Source: Capronia americana | Lineage: Eukaryota > Ascomycota > Eurotiomycetes > Chaetothyriales > Herpotrichiellaceae | Reading direction: 5' to 3' | Assembly (NCBI GenBank): GCA_016110215.1 | Contig: JADWQD010000019.1 | Location: 124,001 to 188,000 of the forward strand | Length of the DNA stretch: 64,000 bases | Part shown: positions 13,539 to 25,144 of the stretch, in pieces | How positions within the stretch are numbered: the first letter of the stretch is position 1 | Layout: the number at the start of each line of letters is the position of its first letter | Position numbers and translations under genes: made by a program | Notes under the pieces: generated by a model | Databases searched by the model: none | Seen by the model: the letters and a program-made list of their open reading frames with translations, nothing else | What the model was told of the DNA's origin: nothing

Positions 13539-13544
13539 GGCTAA
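13539..13544 (+). promoter_or_regulatory. GGCTAA(A), possible XlnR-type site
   Basis: Matches the GGCTAA(A) core known for XlnR/Xyr1 regulators of xylan genes. It lies between a beta-xylosidase and a sugar transporter. A six-base motif is expected by chance about 0.7 times in this gap, so support comes mainly from context. Confidence 0.35.
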
Positions 13545-13966
13545 ATTCCAGCTGTGACTGTGGAGGCGGAGGCGGACAGTTGTGGAGAGATGGGGCCACG
13601 CCAGCCTCTCCTGATGCTTCGACGCAATGCGAGGCCAGGGAAGGGCAGTCCCCTCAGCGTTTGACCTCATCATTCCATGGAACATTCGACGGCAGTTGAT
13701 GGCGTTTTATCCAGCCATCCGTACGAGCGTCTGGCCACTAGCAATGGACGTCTCCATGCAGCCAGACGGGACAAGATATGGCCAAGTCTGACTCGGAAGA
13801 CTTCTTGGCCGTCGACATTGCCAAATACGTGCCTCTCACTCGTGACAAGCCGGATGGAGGCTGTCAGACAGGCCCGGACCCTCTCCTCGCGAAGCGTTTT
13901 TGTAACGGATGCTAGCTGCCGATCCTCAAAGATGCTTGATCTAGCTTGCTGGTGGCTTGCGGGTGC

Positions 13967-13972
13967 TTAGCC
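13967..13972 (-). promoter_or_regulatory. GGCTAA(G), possible XlnR-type site
   Basis: TTAGCC on the plus strand, read as GGCTAAG on the minus strand, fits GGCTRRR. It is one of three such cores in the divergent promoter and lies 280 bp from the transporter start. Confidence 0.35.
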
Positions 13973-14123
13973 CAGACACGCCATGCCTCGCTGCTCATTG
14001 TCCCGATTGACGGCCTGTTGACCAGGATATCTACCCACTCTCCAATGAGACCTCATCGGTGCGCATGATTGAGCTCGAGAAGAGACGGCCCATCTGCACC
14101 ATGTGTTGCTCCAGGATTTCGAA

Positions 14124-14129
14124 TTAGCC
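14124..14129 (-). promoter_or_regulatory. GGCTAA, possible XlnR-type site
   Basis: A third GGCTAA core, 122 bp before the transporter ATG. The next base is T, so it fits the short core but not the longer GGCTRRR form. Confidence 0.25.
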
Positions 14130-14250
14130 TGAAGGCGGAGGACGTGTCGGCGGCAGTGACGAGCTATCATATACAAGGCCACCGCTTACCACCTCGTGGT
14201 CTGCCTGCAGTCTCCAGCTTCCCAAGAAATCCGGGCTGAAAGTCGCAAAG

Positions 14251-16247
14251 ATGGTTCACGCGTCAGGAAAGCCTTCACAATTCAGCGATGCTGCCCTGCA
14301 GCACCGCATGCAGCTGGCCGGCAAGGCTGGGCCACAGGCACTTGTCCGGAATGTCCGTGTCTTCCTGACTGCCTGTTTCGCTTGCATTGGTGGTCTCCTC
14401 TATGGTTACAACCAAGGTGTGTTCAGCGGTGTCTTGTAAGTATCCCCGGTCGTTTCTCGAACGTCGTGCCGCCGAGCCTACAATCGCTCGGGACGGGACT
14501 ACCTCGACCTCTGACCGCCTTTTCATCCGACGCTCCTTGCAGAGTCGCTGACCACGATGATAGGACCATGAACTCCTTCAATCGACACATGGGCGACTAT
14601 ACCACCGATCAGTCCAAGAAAGGATGGCTTACCTCCATTCTCGAACTCGGCGCCTGGACAGGTACTCTGTACTCTGGGTTCCTTGCCGAGATCCTGTCCC
14701 GAAAATATGCTATCATCGTCAACACCTGTGTTTTCATTATCGGCGTCGTCGTCCAATGCACGGCCACCTCCGCCGGCCACTCTGCGATTCTCGGGGGGCG
14801 ATTCGTCGTCGGTATGGGAGTTGGATCGCTTTCGATGATCGTGCCCATGTACGTTGCCGAATGCTCTCCTCCCGAGCTTCGAGGTCTGCTCATCGGCGTG
14901 CAACAATTTGCCATCGAGTTCGGCATTATGGTCAGCTTTTGGATTGTGAGTCTGTCGTCGTTGTAGCCAGAGTGTGTCCCACTGACATTCGCCAGGATTA
15001 TGGCACCAACTACATCGGCGGCACTGGCGATGGCCAATCCGAGGCGGCTTGGCTCGTGCCTCTTGCCCTTCAGCTCTTCCCGGCCCTGGTTCTGCTGGTT
15101 GGCATGATATGGATGCCTTTCACTCCTAGGTGGCTCCTTCACCACGGTCGCGAAGACGAAGCACGACGGACTCTTGCTACCTTGAGGTCTTTGCCAATCG
15201 AGTCGGAGCTTATCGAGCTAGAGTTCCTCGAAATCAAAGCGCAGTCCCTGTTCGAGAAGCGTACCGTTGCTGCAAACTTCCCCCACCTCTCTGAGCTGAC
15301 CCCGATGAACACCATCAAGCTTCAGTTTGTCGCCATCGGCTCTCTGTTCAAGACGATGCCCATGTTCCGCCGAGTCATCGTTGCCACCGTGACGATGTTT
15401 TTCCAGCAGTGGACTGGCATTAACGCCGTGCTCTACTATGCACCACAAATCTTCGGCGCTCTTGGTTTGTCCTCGAATACCACATCGCTCCTTGCTACAG
15501 GTGTGGTGGGCATTGTCATGTTGTTGGCAACCATCCCATCCATCCTGTACATTGACAGAATCGGGAGAAAACCCGCATTGGCTCTCGGTGCTCTTGGAAT
15601 GGGTCTTTGCCATTTCATTATTGCCGTCATCTTCGCCAGGAATGAGCATCAATGGCCAACTCACAAGGCGGCAGGTTGGGCTTGCATTGTCATGGTTTGG
15701 CTCTTCGTCGTCCACTTTGGCTGGTCTTGGGGTCCTTGGTAAGTTTCAACTCAAAGGCCTTTGCTTGCAAACCTCTAACAGCTTCTGCAGTGCCTGGATC
15801 GTGGTTGCCGAGGTCTGGCCATTGTCTGCTCGTCCATACGGCATCGCCCTAGGCGCTTCCAGCAACTGGATGAACAATTTTATTGTCGGCCAAGTGACCC
15901 CAGATATGATCACCGGTATCACATATGGAACTTTCATCCTTTTTGGCTGTCTGATCACTCTTGGAGCTGCCTTCATCTGGTTTTACGGTAAGAGATCCAT
16001 CGACTGTCTTCCCGCGAACACAGTGCTAATGCTCCGAACAGTGCCCGAGACAAAGCAACTTACTCTTGAGGAGATGGACCTTGTCTTCGGATCTAGCGGT
16101 GTTGCCATCGCTGACCAGGAGCGCATGACCCAGATCAATATCGAGATTGGTCTCACCCGCAGGCTTAGCGCTCTTGCCGGTGAACCAGGCAGCGATGAGA
16201 AGATTGCGACGTTTGATGAGAAGACGACCGAAGCCAAGACGGTGTAA
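14251..16247 (+). CDS. MFS sugar (monosaccharide) transporter
   Basis: A proton/sugar symporter-type permease of the MFS sugar porter family, 577 aa, expected in the plasma membrane with 12 helices. Exons: 14251-14435, 14543-14945, 14996-15738, 15791-15987 and 16042-16247; all junctions keep frame. Family motifs in order are GGLLYGYNQGVFSGVL, a GRFVVGMGVGS...P.Y.AE..P.ELRG block, TPRWLL (a variant of PESPRWL), QQWTGINAVLYYAP, DRIGRKP and VPETKQLTLEEMD. The N-terminus (MVHASGKPSQFSDAAL) matches the start of many fungal hexose/xylose carriers. The last intron (15988-16041, 54 nt) is stop-free and a multiple of three; removing it restores the canonical PETK spacing. The divergent beta-xylosidase suggests xylose or glucose as substrate (inference). 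Confidence 0.92.
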
Positions 16248-18377
16248 GATGTAAGGGTTTGAATAACCTTCCCCAGTCATGGAGGCAGAACGGAGGATAG
16301 CAAGACGGGTTGCCAGTAGACTTAGCTAGCTGCATACATACACCCCACCATCCAGGGCATTCACCCCAAGTGTAAGGTGTCTCGATGTTGCTGCAGTGAA
16401 CCCCTACGGACATTCTGTTCTGAAATATGGAGCAAACCTCTGTGCTTTCCAGACCCGCAGGAGTCAAAGCCTCAGCTGCGTGAAGCACGGAGTACAAGAC
16501 TCGCTCGAGCGACTTTGAGAATATTCGCCTCAATAATGTTGGAGCGAGAGTTTTCTGTCAAACATGGTCTTCATGGCCAACTTGATGATGGGTCGGCATT
16601 GCATCAGGGGCGTTGCAACATCGGAGAGGCCGGAAGGACGGGGAAGCCTTTTATGCGACTGGGGATGATAGCTGTGAGAGCATGCCGTGGCCGCTGCACC
16701 TTTCCTTTGCTATTACCATAGCCCCTGTATGGGAGATGAAGGTCGCGCTGATGGCAGGTCAGATGACTCCAGATGCCGAACATGTGAAGCAAGGAGTTGT
16801 CAACGTCGAGAGTAGGCCTTCCACGGACACGCATTTCTGTTGACAGATGGCCGTGCAGAACCCAGCATGGGCCACGCGGTCACATTGCTTCGTTAATCTC
16901 CAGATTCCGACATCTCAAATGGCACGTGTCTCGCTTAGCACGTTCGGAGCATGCACAGGCGTCGTCGAGGACCTCCCTGCTTCGGCGGAGTTGCTGAGGA
17001 TGCCTATCTGCCAGTCATTTGCTGTTCAAACGAAGAGGGTTGACTCTCGGACCAAGTGGTCTGGACCGCATAGGCGACCTCGCCTTGGTTCGAACTTGAT
17101 GATTTCACAGGGCCTGGAACGGCCTTTCTCGACAGTGCAGGTTCAGTTCGGTTATCTGGAACAGACATCGAGTCAGAGTTGGAGTTCTGTGTTACCAGTA
17201 TGCGCAGGGGTCTAACCAGAGGACCGAGAGAAAGAGAATGGGCCCTGTCCAGTTGCGCTCATGGAATGTTCAGCGTGGTATGCACCAAGGCCAAGGACAT
17301 TCACCCGGGTATCCATGGTATGGTGTAGGAAGCTGTTCGACAGTTCGAAAGATGAATGCCGCAACTCGTCGTTCCATCGCGCCCGGGTCAGTCCAGGCTA
17401 CCGCCGTCAATCGTTGGGTCTAGGACAAAGTCAGGACGATGAGTTCGCAACTGGCGCGCAAGCAGGCGGTGGTTGGGTATCGAGGACAGCTGCGGCTCAG
17501 AGTAGTGCGTGGTCGTAACGAAAATCCAGTGACTGCCAAGTGAGCGCAAGGTGAGAATTTGTAAGGTGTAAGTCGGTATGGTGCGGTTCGACGTTGCGCA
17601 TGACGTACCAAGGTTTGAGCTTGTAAGCTCGAATAAAGTCGAGACAATGCTGAGAGTTTGAGGGAACCATTGCCTACTGCTCGCTGATACGATCATGAGC
17701 TTGGACGGAATCAGCTTGAGTTAGTGATCCTGTATTCGTCTATGTCAAGGTAATAAGGTGAAGGTGAAAAGGTTAGAGATGGATCAAGTGAGAACCCAGA
17801 TAGTTTGCCAAATTGGTCCATTGGATAAACAAACACATTTGATGATGCTCTGATGGCATGTTGATCTCTTCCAGACCTTGTGGACCACTCCACAGAATCG
17901 AAGACATGCCGCCGTTGCTAATGCCAGCGAGGCCGAACGGCTGCCTGTCCGCCGACCATGATTTCCCATCCAGATTACCTCCACAACTCTCGTTGACCAC
18001 TCCCACAATGGGCGAATCCCCAAGGTATATGAACCACAACGCCGAGGAACCCAGCCAGATGCAGTTGTTGTACAAATACGGCATATGGCCTGCTATGGTG
18101 AAAACGAAAAGACTTTGCTCCAGCTCTGATAATGATGATGTCGGCTTTGGCGGCTCGTCGCCTGTCGACGGATAGTCGACTCTATTTCTTCTGCATCTCG
18201 AAGGTCGTGGGTATCATTGTGAAAGGTCGGCAAAAGCGTAACTCCTGATCCCCTGGCCTTTTTGCTTCTCTTGCGTGTACTGAGAATTTTTGCCCTCCTT
18301 ATCCTGGTGACGGCAAGACCGGCCGTGGTTGGCCAGTCAAAAACAGCAAGCGAACGCAGGAGTCATAACGGTCATGA
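16248..18377. other. Intergenic, no supported gene
   Basis: Short frames only. A 103-aa minus-strand frame at 17773-18084 begins with a hydrophobic stretch but shows no family, no usable introns and no supporting context, so I do not call it. Confidence 0.45.
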
Positions 18378-19000
18378 TTATCGTCGGCCCTTCATCTTGC
18401 CGCTGGTACTGGCGCTTCGACCAAGGTTGTCTCTCGACATTGTCCTCGTCAAGCCACCAATATAATCTTGCAGGAAGCGGTTTTCTGTTTCGAGTTTGTC
18501 GTGGTCGGTCTTGACCTCATCAATCTTTTCCGCCAGAGCGGCGAGAGACGACTGTAGGTTTCGAGCTTGTCTAGCCCTTCGGTTAGTATCATCCAATGTT
18601 GGACTCCTGGGTAAATCTCTTACTCCTTGAGTGTTTCGCGGAGACCACGCTCTAGTCTCTCGATATCTTCACTGTTCCGCCGTGGACTCATGGCTCTTGC
18701 GTCGTCAGGCGGATACTGTGGTCTTTCGGTTTGTACAACGGCTCGATCCTTGGGCACGATTATCGTGTTCGACCTCTGCCTGTCTCCTAGTCGAGGTCTT
18801 TCCATCCGCGTGCGTCGCGAGCTTGATCGAGATGATGTATGGTGGGGAAGGTCTGAATCGGACGAGGAGGCGGAGGCACCGCTTGATATTGAGGGAGATA
18901 TAGAAGGTCGAGGAACGAGGTCTCTGGGTTCGGACTCAGTCATAGAGACTGGTTCGGGGAAAGGTGCCGTAGCCGTGGACGCTGATGACGTGCTTCGCAT
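18378..19000 (-). CDS. Short coiled-coil (SCOC/DUF2205-like) protein
   Basis: Two exons, 18624-19000 and 18378-18570, give 189 aa. The 53-nt intron has a perfect TACTAAC branch point and a CTAG acceptor. The first ~105 residues are Ser/Arg/Pro-rich and probably disordered. The C-terminal ~85 residues form a heptad-rich coiled coil (ARNLQSSLAALAEKIDEVKT, then DKLETENRFLQDYIGGLTR), which is the pattern of the SCOC family. Animal SCOC is a Golgi/autophagy adaptor; that role is not shown here. An AAG six bases upstream of the CTAG acceptor would also keep frame but sits too near the branch point. Confidence 0.82.
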
Positions 19001-20331
19001 TTGGTGTGTGCTGGTTTCAACGTGTCTCTCGTCGGCTCTCTATATGGCCTTCCTGCTTTTCCAACTCTGGTCGACCAATGTTCTGGATTTGCCGAATAGC
19101 GCATTGGCCGTCCGCCGCAAGTCAAGACAAGCGCACTGACCTGAGTCCAGCGCAAGTCCTAGGGTATAATCTGCATCCAAAGACGAGCGCGCGGCTCTCA
19201 GGTGGAGTGAGCCAGATGGGCAGTGGTGTGAACGACGTGGCGGGAGGGTAAGGCTGGACAGAGAGCGACGGAGCAGGAGAGTCCCTGAGGCGGTTGCACT
19301 TGGCGGGTGTGGAAGGTATTTGGGACGACGACGCCTTTCCGCAGCCGGGGGACTACAAGAGGGTCACTGGGCCGCAAGCACGGTACGTGAAATATCAGCG
19401 GCGGAAGATGACTGGTGGAAGCCTGATTCCTTTGTTGCTTGGGCGGTGGATAGGATGATCGTCGGAGAGTAAAGCTACGTACTGTTGCTCGCACTCTCCG
19501 TGCTAGAGAAGAAAACGGGGTTCCGTGCTCACCCCAAGAGCGGGAGTTGGATACCCAGAGGCCTGAGGAGCTCTACTTGTCCAGCCTGTGGTTAGTGCGC
19601 ATGCAGACCAGAGACTTCAGCCCAGAGTACGCGGCTGAGTGGTGTATTGTTGCTATGCGGTGGATCTGGCAGTGCCTGGTAAGTTTGTCCCACGGATCGC
19701 TGGTCGAGTTACGTCGTTGATTCGAACTTTCAGTGGACCGCCGGCGGATTGATCGACAGCAATCAACAACGGGGTTGCCTCCGAAAAGCCAGGAAATGAG
19801 TGGTCGGCCGTTTCGGGCTGGATGAGACGCCGGTGCTGGCTGCTGTGTGGATGTTACGGAGACGGGAGGAGTCAGAAGAGCGTCTGTTTCATTTGTTTTG
19901 TGGGAAGGTGACAGATATCTCTGGATGAAGGTTTAACGTTTCATGGACTGTTGACGACCGTCCCTTCGTGGGCAAGGAAAACGAGGCGCACCCACGAGGT
20001 GGCGTTCGATGGCAAGGCGAGAAGATCGGAATGGCGCGAGGCTGCTTGCTCGAAAGAGACGGAGTGAGACTGACCTCAACTTGGTGCGGGCACCCTGGCG
20101 AGGGCAGTCACAAGGGCGACCCTCAGACTCGGGAATCACACGCCGGAAACAGGGTCCTTGGGGAAGGAGATTGACGAATGGATCGCTGGCATGCAAGCGA
20201 AGACTGGAGCGCAGCCAAGGGGAATGGGGCGGAACAGAGCCTAGGGAGCCTCAAGAACCACTTGTGCAGGGGGCAATTTCGCAGAGTGGTGGTTAAACAT
20301 GGTTAACGGGGAGCCGCTATGCCGCCTAGAG

Positions 20332-20652
20332 TTAACTGCGCCTCTTGGCGCGGAAATCGGCAACAAGCAGCACCACCCGTTCTGCAAATTGACGTAGTCG
20401 ATCAGGCAAACCTTCATCATACTCCCACTCCCGATCGACATCATCATGTCCAGGTGCAGTTAACATATCGCCGCCGGTCAAGAGTCTGACCGACATTCCA
20501 TCGGAGGATGCCTCTCGATGGCGCAGAAGGAGCTGGTTGAGGTACGAAACAAGCGCTGTATGTGTTGACCAGTGCCAGCACCTTTGGAACAGCGCATTAA
20601 TGAATTCAGACAAACGTTCGTCTTCCGAGAACTTCGGTGTCTCAGTGTACAC
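20332..20652 (-). pseudogene. Possible gene fragment, unknown family
   Basis: A 106-codon open frame with protein-like composition: amphipathic segments around SEDERLSEFINALFQRC and LPDRLRQFAERVVLLVADF. It starts only at GTG, and the first in-frame ATG removes half of it. I found no upstream exon that joins in frame. It could be a decayed remnant or the last exon of a gene whose start I cannot see. Chance is not excluded. Confidence 0.22.
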
Positions 20653-21755
20653 GTGTGCCTCATATCAGGTTTTACAAAGTACCTATGACTTCAGATTTAG
20701 ACTTCCGCAAAGTTACCGAGTGGAGGCGAAGTGTCCATTGACGCATTTCGAGACAGGTCACAGGTCTTCGCTCTCTGCGGGCTGGGGGTCGCAGGTATGT
20801 AGGCTGACTGGCGCCACCCCTACTGGGGTACAGTATCACCGTGGGAGCTGTCTACAAGAGGGACTAATATTACCCCAGTACTGTGTAGGAGTGCGCTATC
20901 ACGACAATTCCTTCTTTCGCCGATCTCATCTTTCCGGGCGCAGAATTGGGAGCATGACACAGCATGCTTACCCATGATTTTAGGGCCGCGATGGCGCCTC
21001 GAGATAGTCGTACTGGCACAGCAACAAGCGGTTTCTACTTCGTATACACCAGCCTACCATCTGTCTTCCACCCACGTTGTGTGACTCCCCGCCACCGCCA
21101 TGGCGCTGAAGGAAGAAACCCGGGCGCTAACTCGGATATCTCTCGCATCAAGAAACCGTGCACGGAATGTCAACAGATCATATTGTCCTACCAATCCGAG
21201 CGCTTCCCATGCAGGGTCCGACATATACTCGGGGCAAAAGGACCCTTTAAATGTGTAGAGGATCTCGGTCGACTGCGCTGTCACAACGACAAAACGCTGA
21301 CTCCTGATATTGCGTTACAGAAAACTTTTGCCGCCAGCCTTGGGTACGACCACGACAGTACTGGGTAATTCTCCTCAAAAGGATGAAGATCAAGCAGCAT
21401 CCCAGTATGAAGAATTCTCTTGCGGGGCAAGGCAGCAATGTGTGAACACAACGACGTCATCCGTCACGGGCGGGACTGCCATTCCAGTACAATGATCACC
21501 ACCTAAGAATCCACGCTGTTTCACCAGGTCAACCCAGCCATCTCTCTGATTGATCATTAGCATTGCGGACGGAAAGATCTTCGGGTCAGGAATTAAGGCT
21601 GCCCCCGTGCGGCAGCATATGCTTTGACTTCCCCGGCCACAATACCCTTGCGCAATGGCCGTGTGTCACCAATGCGAACACTGGAATAAAGTCCATGACG
21701 CTCCGCTTTGTGGAACTCTCGAACGGATGGAAGAATTCCCTGCTTCGAAACTTGT

Positions 21756-22055
21756 TTACGAGTAGAATTCACGCGCTCTCTGCCAGAACGAGCCACAGCA
21801 GGGAGCATCTTTTCCTCGTTTGCAATCGAAGATGTACTGGTACCAGGTACTCGTATCCAGGCGGAATATCCCGATGGCGGCGTGTTGCTTTTTCTCCGTC
21901 GAAAAGGCAGTGTTTCCTTTTCTTAGACCTGGAACCTGGAATGTTTCTGGGCCTTCGTGCCCAATTGTCCCATTGTCCCCATAGATCCGGTACCGAATTG
22001 AAATACCTACCGACGGCAATACCAGAGCGGTCAAGATCGTCTTGAGCACAGACAT
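21756..22055 (-). CDS. Candidate small secreted protein
   Basis: The frame from ATG 22055 encodes MSVLKTILTALVLPS, which looks like a signal peptide. It ends with a Cys-containing tail (FDCKRGKDAPCCGSFW). Unspliced it is 99 aa. A possible 75-nt in-frame intron (GTAGGT donor after LPS, CATTCCAG acceptor) would leave about 74 aa. I recognise no family. Small secreted Cys proteins are common in fungi, but so are chance frames of this size. Confidence 0.28.
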   Translation of the reverse strand: MSVLKTILTALVLPSVGISIRYRIYGDNGTIGHEGPETFQVPGLRKGNTAFSTEKKQHAAIGIFRLDTSTWYQYIFDCKRGKDAPCCGSFWQRAREFYS

Positions 22056-23620
22056 GACAGCGGCAGGCTTGGGCCTCTTGCCGGAACGGAGGGAACCGTC
22101 GTTACCTCGTCCGCTCAGACATTGTCGAGTCGTCAACATTTCATGGTCAAAGCCTTCCAAGGATTTTCGATTGTGTAGCTCGTCAACGGGATCGTGAGCG
22201 ACGGTCCAGTCTTCAGAAGCTTCCACCCCGCTGACTGGGTGAGGTCAGAGCCATGATAAAAGGGGCCTTTGCATGTCAGAGGCCATCGGAATTCTACATA
22301 CCCCTCCACTCACAATGCGACAGTGGTCCAACCAAATGTTGCAAGCTGGGCTGCAAGTTTACGAATGGATGGTCGGCCATGAAAATGATTGTGAAGTGGC
22401 CGGCCACCTGGACATCCATGTGTTCGCTTCTACTTCAACTTTCTCAGAACATCTTCGTGGTGGTCTGAGGAAATAGAGAAGCCATAGTTGGCATGGACTT
22501 TTCGGAAGCTTGCAAGAGAACGAACGGCCAGCAGGGGACCGAGGGAACTGGATCCCCTATCGCTATCCGGAAATGCAGACCCAGACGCAGCTCTTCTTCT
22601 GATTCTCATTCCTATCTCGTATTGTCCTGGCTGTGGGCCTTGATCTGGTGAAGCCGTCCTGGAACAGCTCAGAAACAGTTGCGGCCCAACCGTCTTGGGC
22701 TGGTGCAGACTGCAGAATTTGCATTCTGAATATGCAATAACATCTCGTCAGAACTGACATTGGTGTGAATAATGCTCCAGCGCATGCCTGCATCAATCAA
22801 TGGTGAGTCTCAATGCGAAGATCCCCTGAGTTCGAGCAAAGTTCCGAAGCTCGAGGTTCTGAATGGGATGCTTCAGTTCGGTAAGATGCGGCTGGAGCGC
22901 GGTTGTCTACCTCGTATTCTGTCAGTGAAGCAGCAGGTTCTGTGGCATGAATTCGAGCAGGTCGGCTCGATCCTAGGGTAAGTCCTCGCATTGTGTGTCA
23001 AGCAGCTTGTTCAAGTGATTCAAGCCTATTAACGCAAGGCACCCATCCTGACATCTCCTATTTCGACCAAACGCCGTGGTGCGCCGCCCTTTTCGCTCGA
23101 TGAAGCGACTGGCGCCTGGTCGGCAAATGGGCGAGCGTGTCCTTGGATTTCGAGACTTGCAAGCATGAGCAGCATGGAAGTTCGGGCCGATTCGATGGCG
23201 CAAGCGAATTGTCAGATACAATACGAACCGTCATACGGAGGCCACAGTCTCTGACAGACACGAGCGATCACAGAAAAGACCCGTCGGATCTTGTCAACAC
23301 AACCTAGTCAGTCACGTCAGACCGAATCGCCTTCTCGTCAGCAGGCTCGGGAGTAAGACCGACCTGACCCCTCCACCTCCTCCGCATTCGCTGCGTTGTC
23401 ATCAGGCATTTCCGACCCATCGATTGCCGATGACATCTGCCCACCAGCTGAGTGATATTATACGACTTCCCACGCCAGATCGCAACGATATCATCTAGCC
23501 TCCACGTCTCCCCCCTCCTTGTTTCTCTTTTGCCCTGTCTGCTTCGGACTAGGAAAAAGCCCCCACCGCACCGCACCACACCAGCCAAAGCCGACGCCGA
23601 CGCCAACGGCAACACCGACA

Positions 23621-24237
23621 ATGGGCTCCCTCGACACCTCGGCCAGCCTCATCACCGGCATCGCGCACATCAACCTCACAGTTCCCCGAGACACGCTCCA
23701 CCTGGCGAACGAATTCTACGGCACAACTTTGGGCCTCTCCCCCCGCGCGGTCCCGCACCTCCAGAAGGGCGAGCTCGCGTGGTTCGACATCGCCGACTCG
23801 GGCCAGCAAGTTCACATTGCGTTTGGCGCGCCCAGCGACTTTGAGAAACCGAGCAGGCGACATCCGTGCTTCAGGCTGAGCAGCCCGACCGCGCTGCTCG
23901 AGTTGCGGAGGAGGATCTGGGCACATTTCGAGAGGGGTGGGGACGCGGCGCCCCGGGAGGCGGATAAGCCTGGGGAGATGGATTCCGGTGAGTTGAGTTT
24001 GGCGGGGTTGCCCCTACCCCTTCGTGCCCCTTTTACCCTCATTCCCCGTTCGGTGTGCGCACGGTGTGTGGTATGTGCGGAGGTAGGGTCCTCGACGAGT
24101 CGATGCGTCGCGCCTAAAGCTATCGATTGCGGGCTGACCGTTTCGTTTTGATCCCTCCAGGCTCCCAGGGCGTGGAATACCCGGAGCGGTTCTTTGCCAG
24201 GGACTACGCTGGGAACAGGCTCGAGTTTAGCCTTTGA
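23621..24237 (+). CDS. VOC/glyoxalase-fold protein
   Basis: Two exons, 23621-23987 and 24161-24237, give 147 aa; the 173-nt intron has a GTGAGT donor and CTCCAG acceptor. The start MGSLDTSASL follows a CCGACA context. The fold shows a glyoxalase/bleomycin-resistance (vicinal oxygen chelate) pattern: IAHINLTVP with His16, EFYGTTLGL, then QVHIAFG with His65, and DYAGNRLEFSL with Glu144. These are the usual metal-ligand positions. The second exon supplies the last strand and Glu144, so splicing is needed for a complete site. The substrate is unknown; dioxygenase, lyase or resistance roles are all possible in this superfamily. Confidence 0.85.
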
Positions 24238-25144
24238 GCATGAAACATGATACATGTTCTACGTGTTCATTGCTAGCCGTGTGTTGGGTGTGGTAACCTG
24301 TGGCCGTATAGGGTGTAGGTGCAGCAGAATCATGGCCTTCTGCTCACGTTCACGTTTACAATTCACGTCCATGTATTTGTCCCAACTACACAGTCAGTCC
24401 TCTAGCGTACGAATTGTTTGTAGGTGAGGCAACAGAAGTCACGCTACGAATTTGAGCTTCGTATGTTGCGTCGGATATCGCGATGATTGATCCAGCTCGC
24501 CTGGATCAACGTTCTATGGCCGCACAGCCAAGGCAGATGATGCTTTCCTTTCCAGTCCCAGAGTCGAACGTTCATATCGCTGAATCCCACTCCCGGGCGT
24601 TCAGCTTCAGCTCCAGCTCCAGCTCCAGCTTGTACGCGTACAGTACAGTATCGGTCGCCGTCTCCGCCACGGCTAGCCGCGGTATTCAGAGCATGCCATT
24701 TTGCATTTTGCAGCTAATGCCTCCCAGCACGAGTATTGATCAACCACGCAGCACATGCATGCGCAGTACATGCAGCTCCGGCTGGCCGTGTGTTCTTCCG
24801 CGGGTTTTTTTTGTGCGTGTGTCGAACGCTCCTGTGATTCGAATGAATGCTGCTCCTCTCTGCTCGTGGTGTCGTTCGCGAAATCAAAAAAAGGGCACCC
24901 AGCCAGCCAGCCAGCCAGCAAGCACATGTGCCCAGTTCCAAGCAAAACCCAAACACCCGACCACCGTCCCTCAGCTCTCCGTTCCCGTTTCGCCTAGCGA
25001 CACCCGCACCATCACCTCAATCAAGGGCACAATCTCAGGAGATGTATGAATACGTCACCGTCATCGTCATCGTCGTCAGGGTCGACCACTCCAAAGTCGC
25101 CGTCCGGGTCCACCGTCGTGACGGGCTGGCTGGCCGGCCCTACG
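24238..25144. repeat. Intergenic with microsatellites
   Basis: Separates the VOC gene from the 3' end of the secreted-protein gene. It holds a CAGCTC run at 24608-24631, CCAG repeats at 24899-24920 and an A7 tract just before them. No gene is supported. Confidence 0.55.

Larger units (their letters stand above)
12898..14250. promoter_or_regulatory. Shared promoter region of the xylosidase/transporter pair
   Basis: A 1.35 kb gap between divergent start codons. A TATA-like TTATAAT on the minus strand lies near 12986-12992, about 90 bp before the xylosidase ATG. A CATATACAAG on the plus strand lies about 85 bp before the transporter ATG. Three GGCTAA hexamers, the core of sites bound by XlnR-type regulators, occur within 600 bp. 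I saw no credible gene in the gap. Confidence 0.5.
19001..23620. other. 4.6 kb gene-poor region
   Basis: No recognised gene. Two weak coding candidates, at 20332-20652 and 21756-22055, are listed separately. The rest contains only short unrelated frames on both strands. Confidence 0.45.

Noticed and set aside
17773..18084. 103-codon frame with a hydrophobic start
   Set aside because: No family, no splice support, and an overlapping frame on the other strand is equally plausible.
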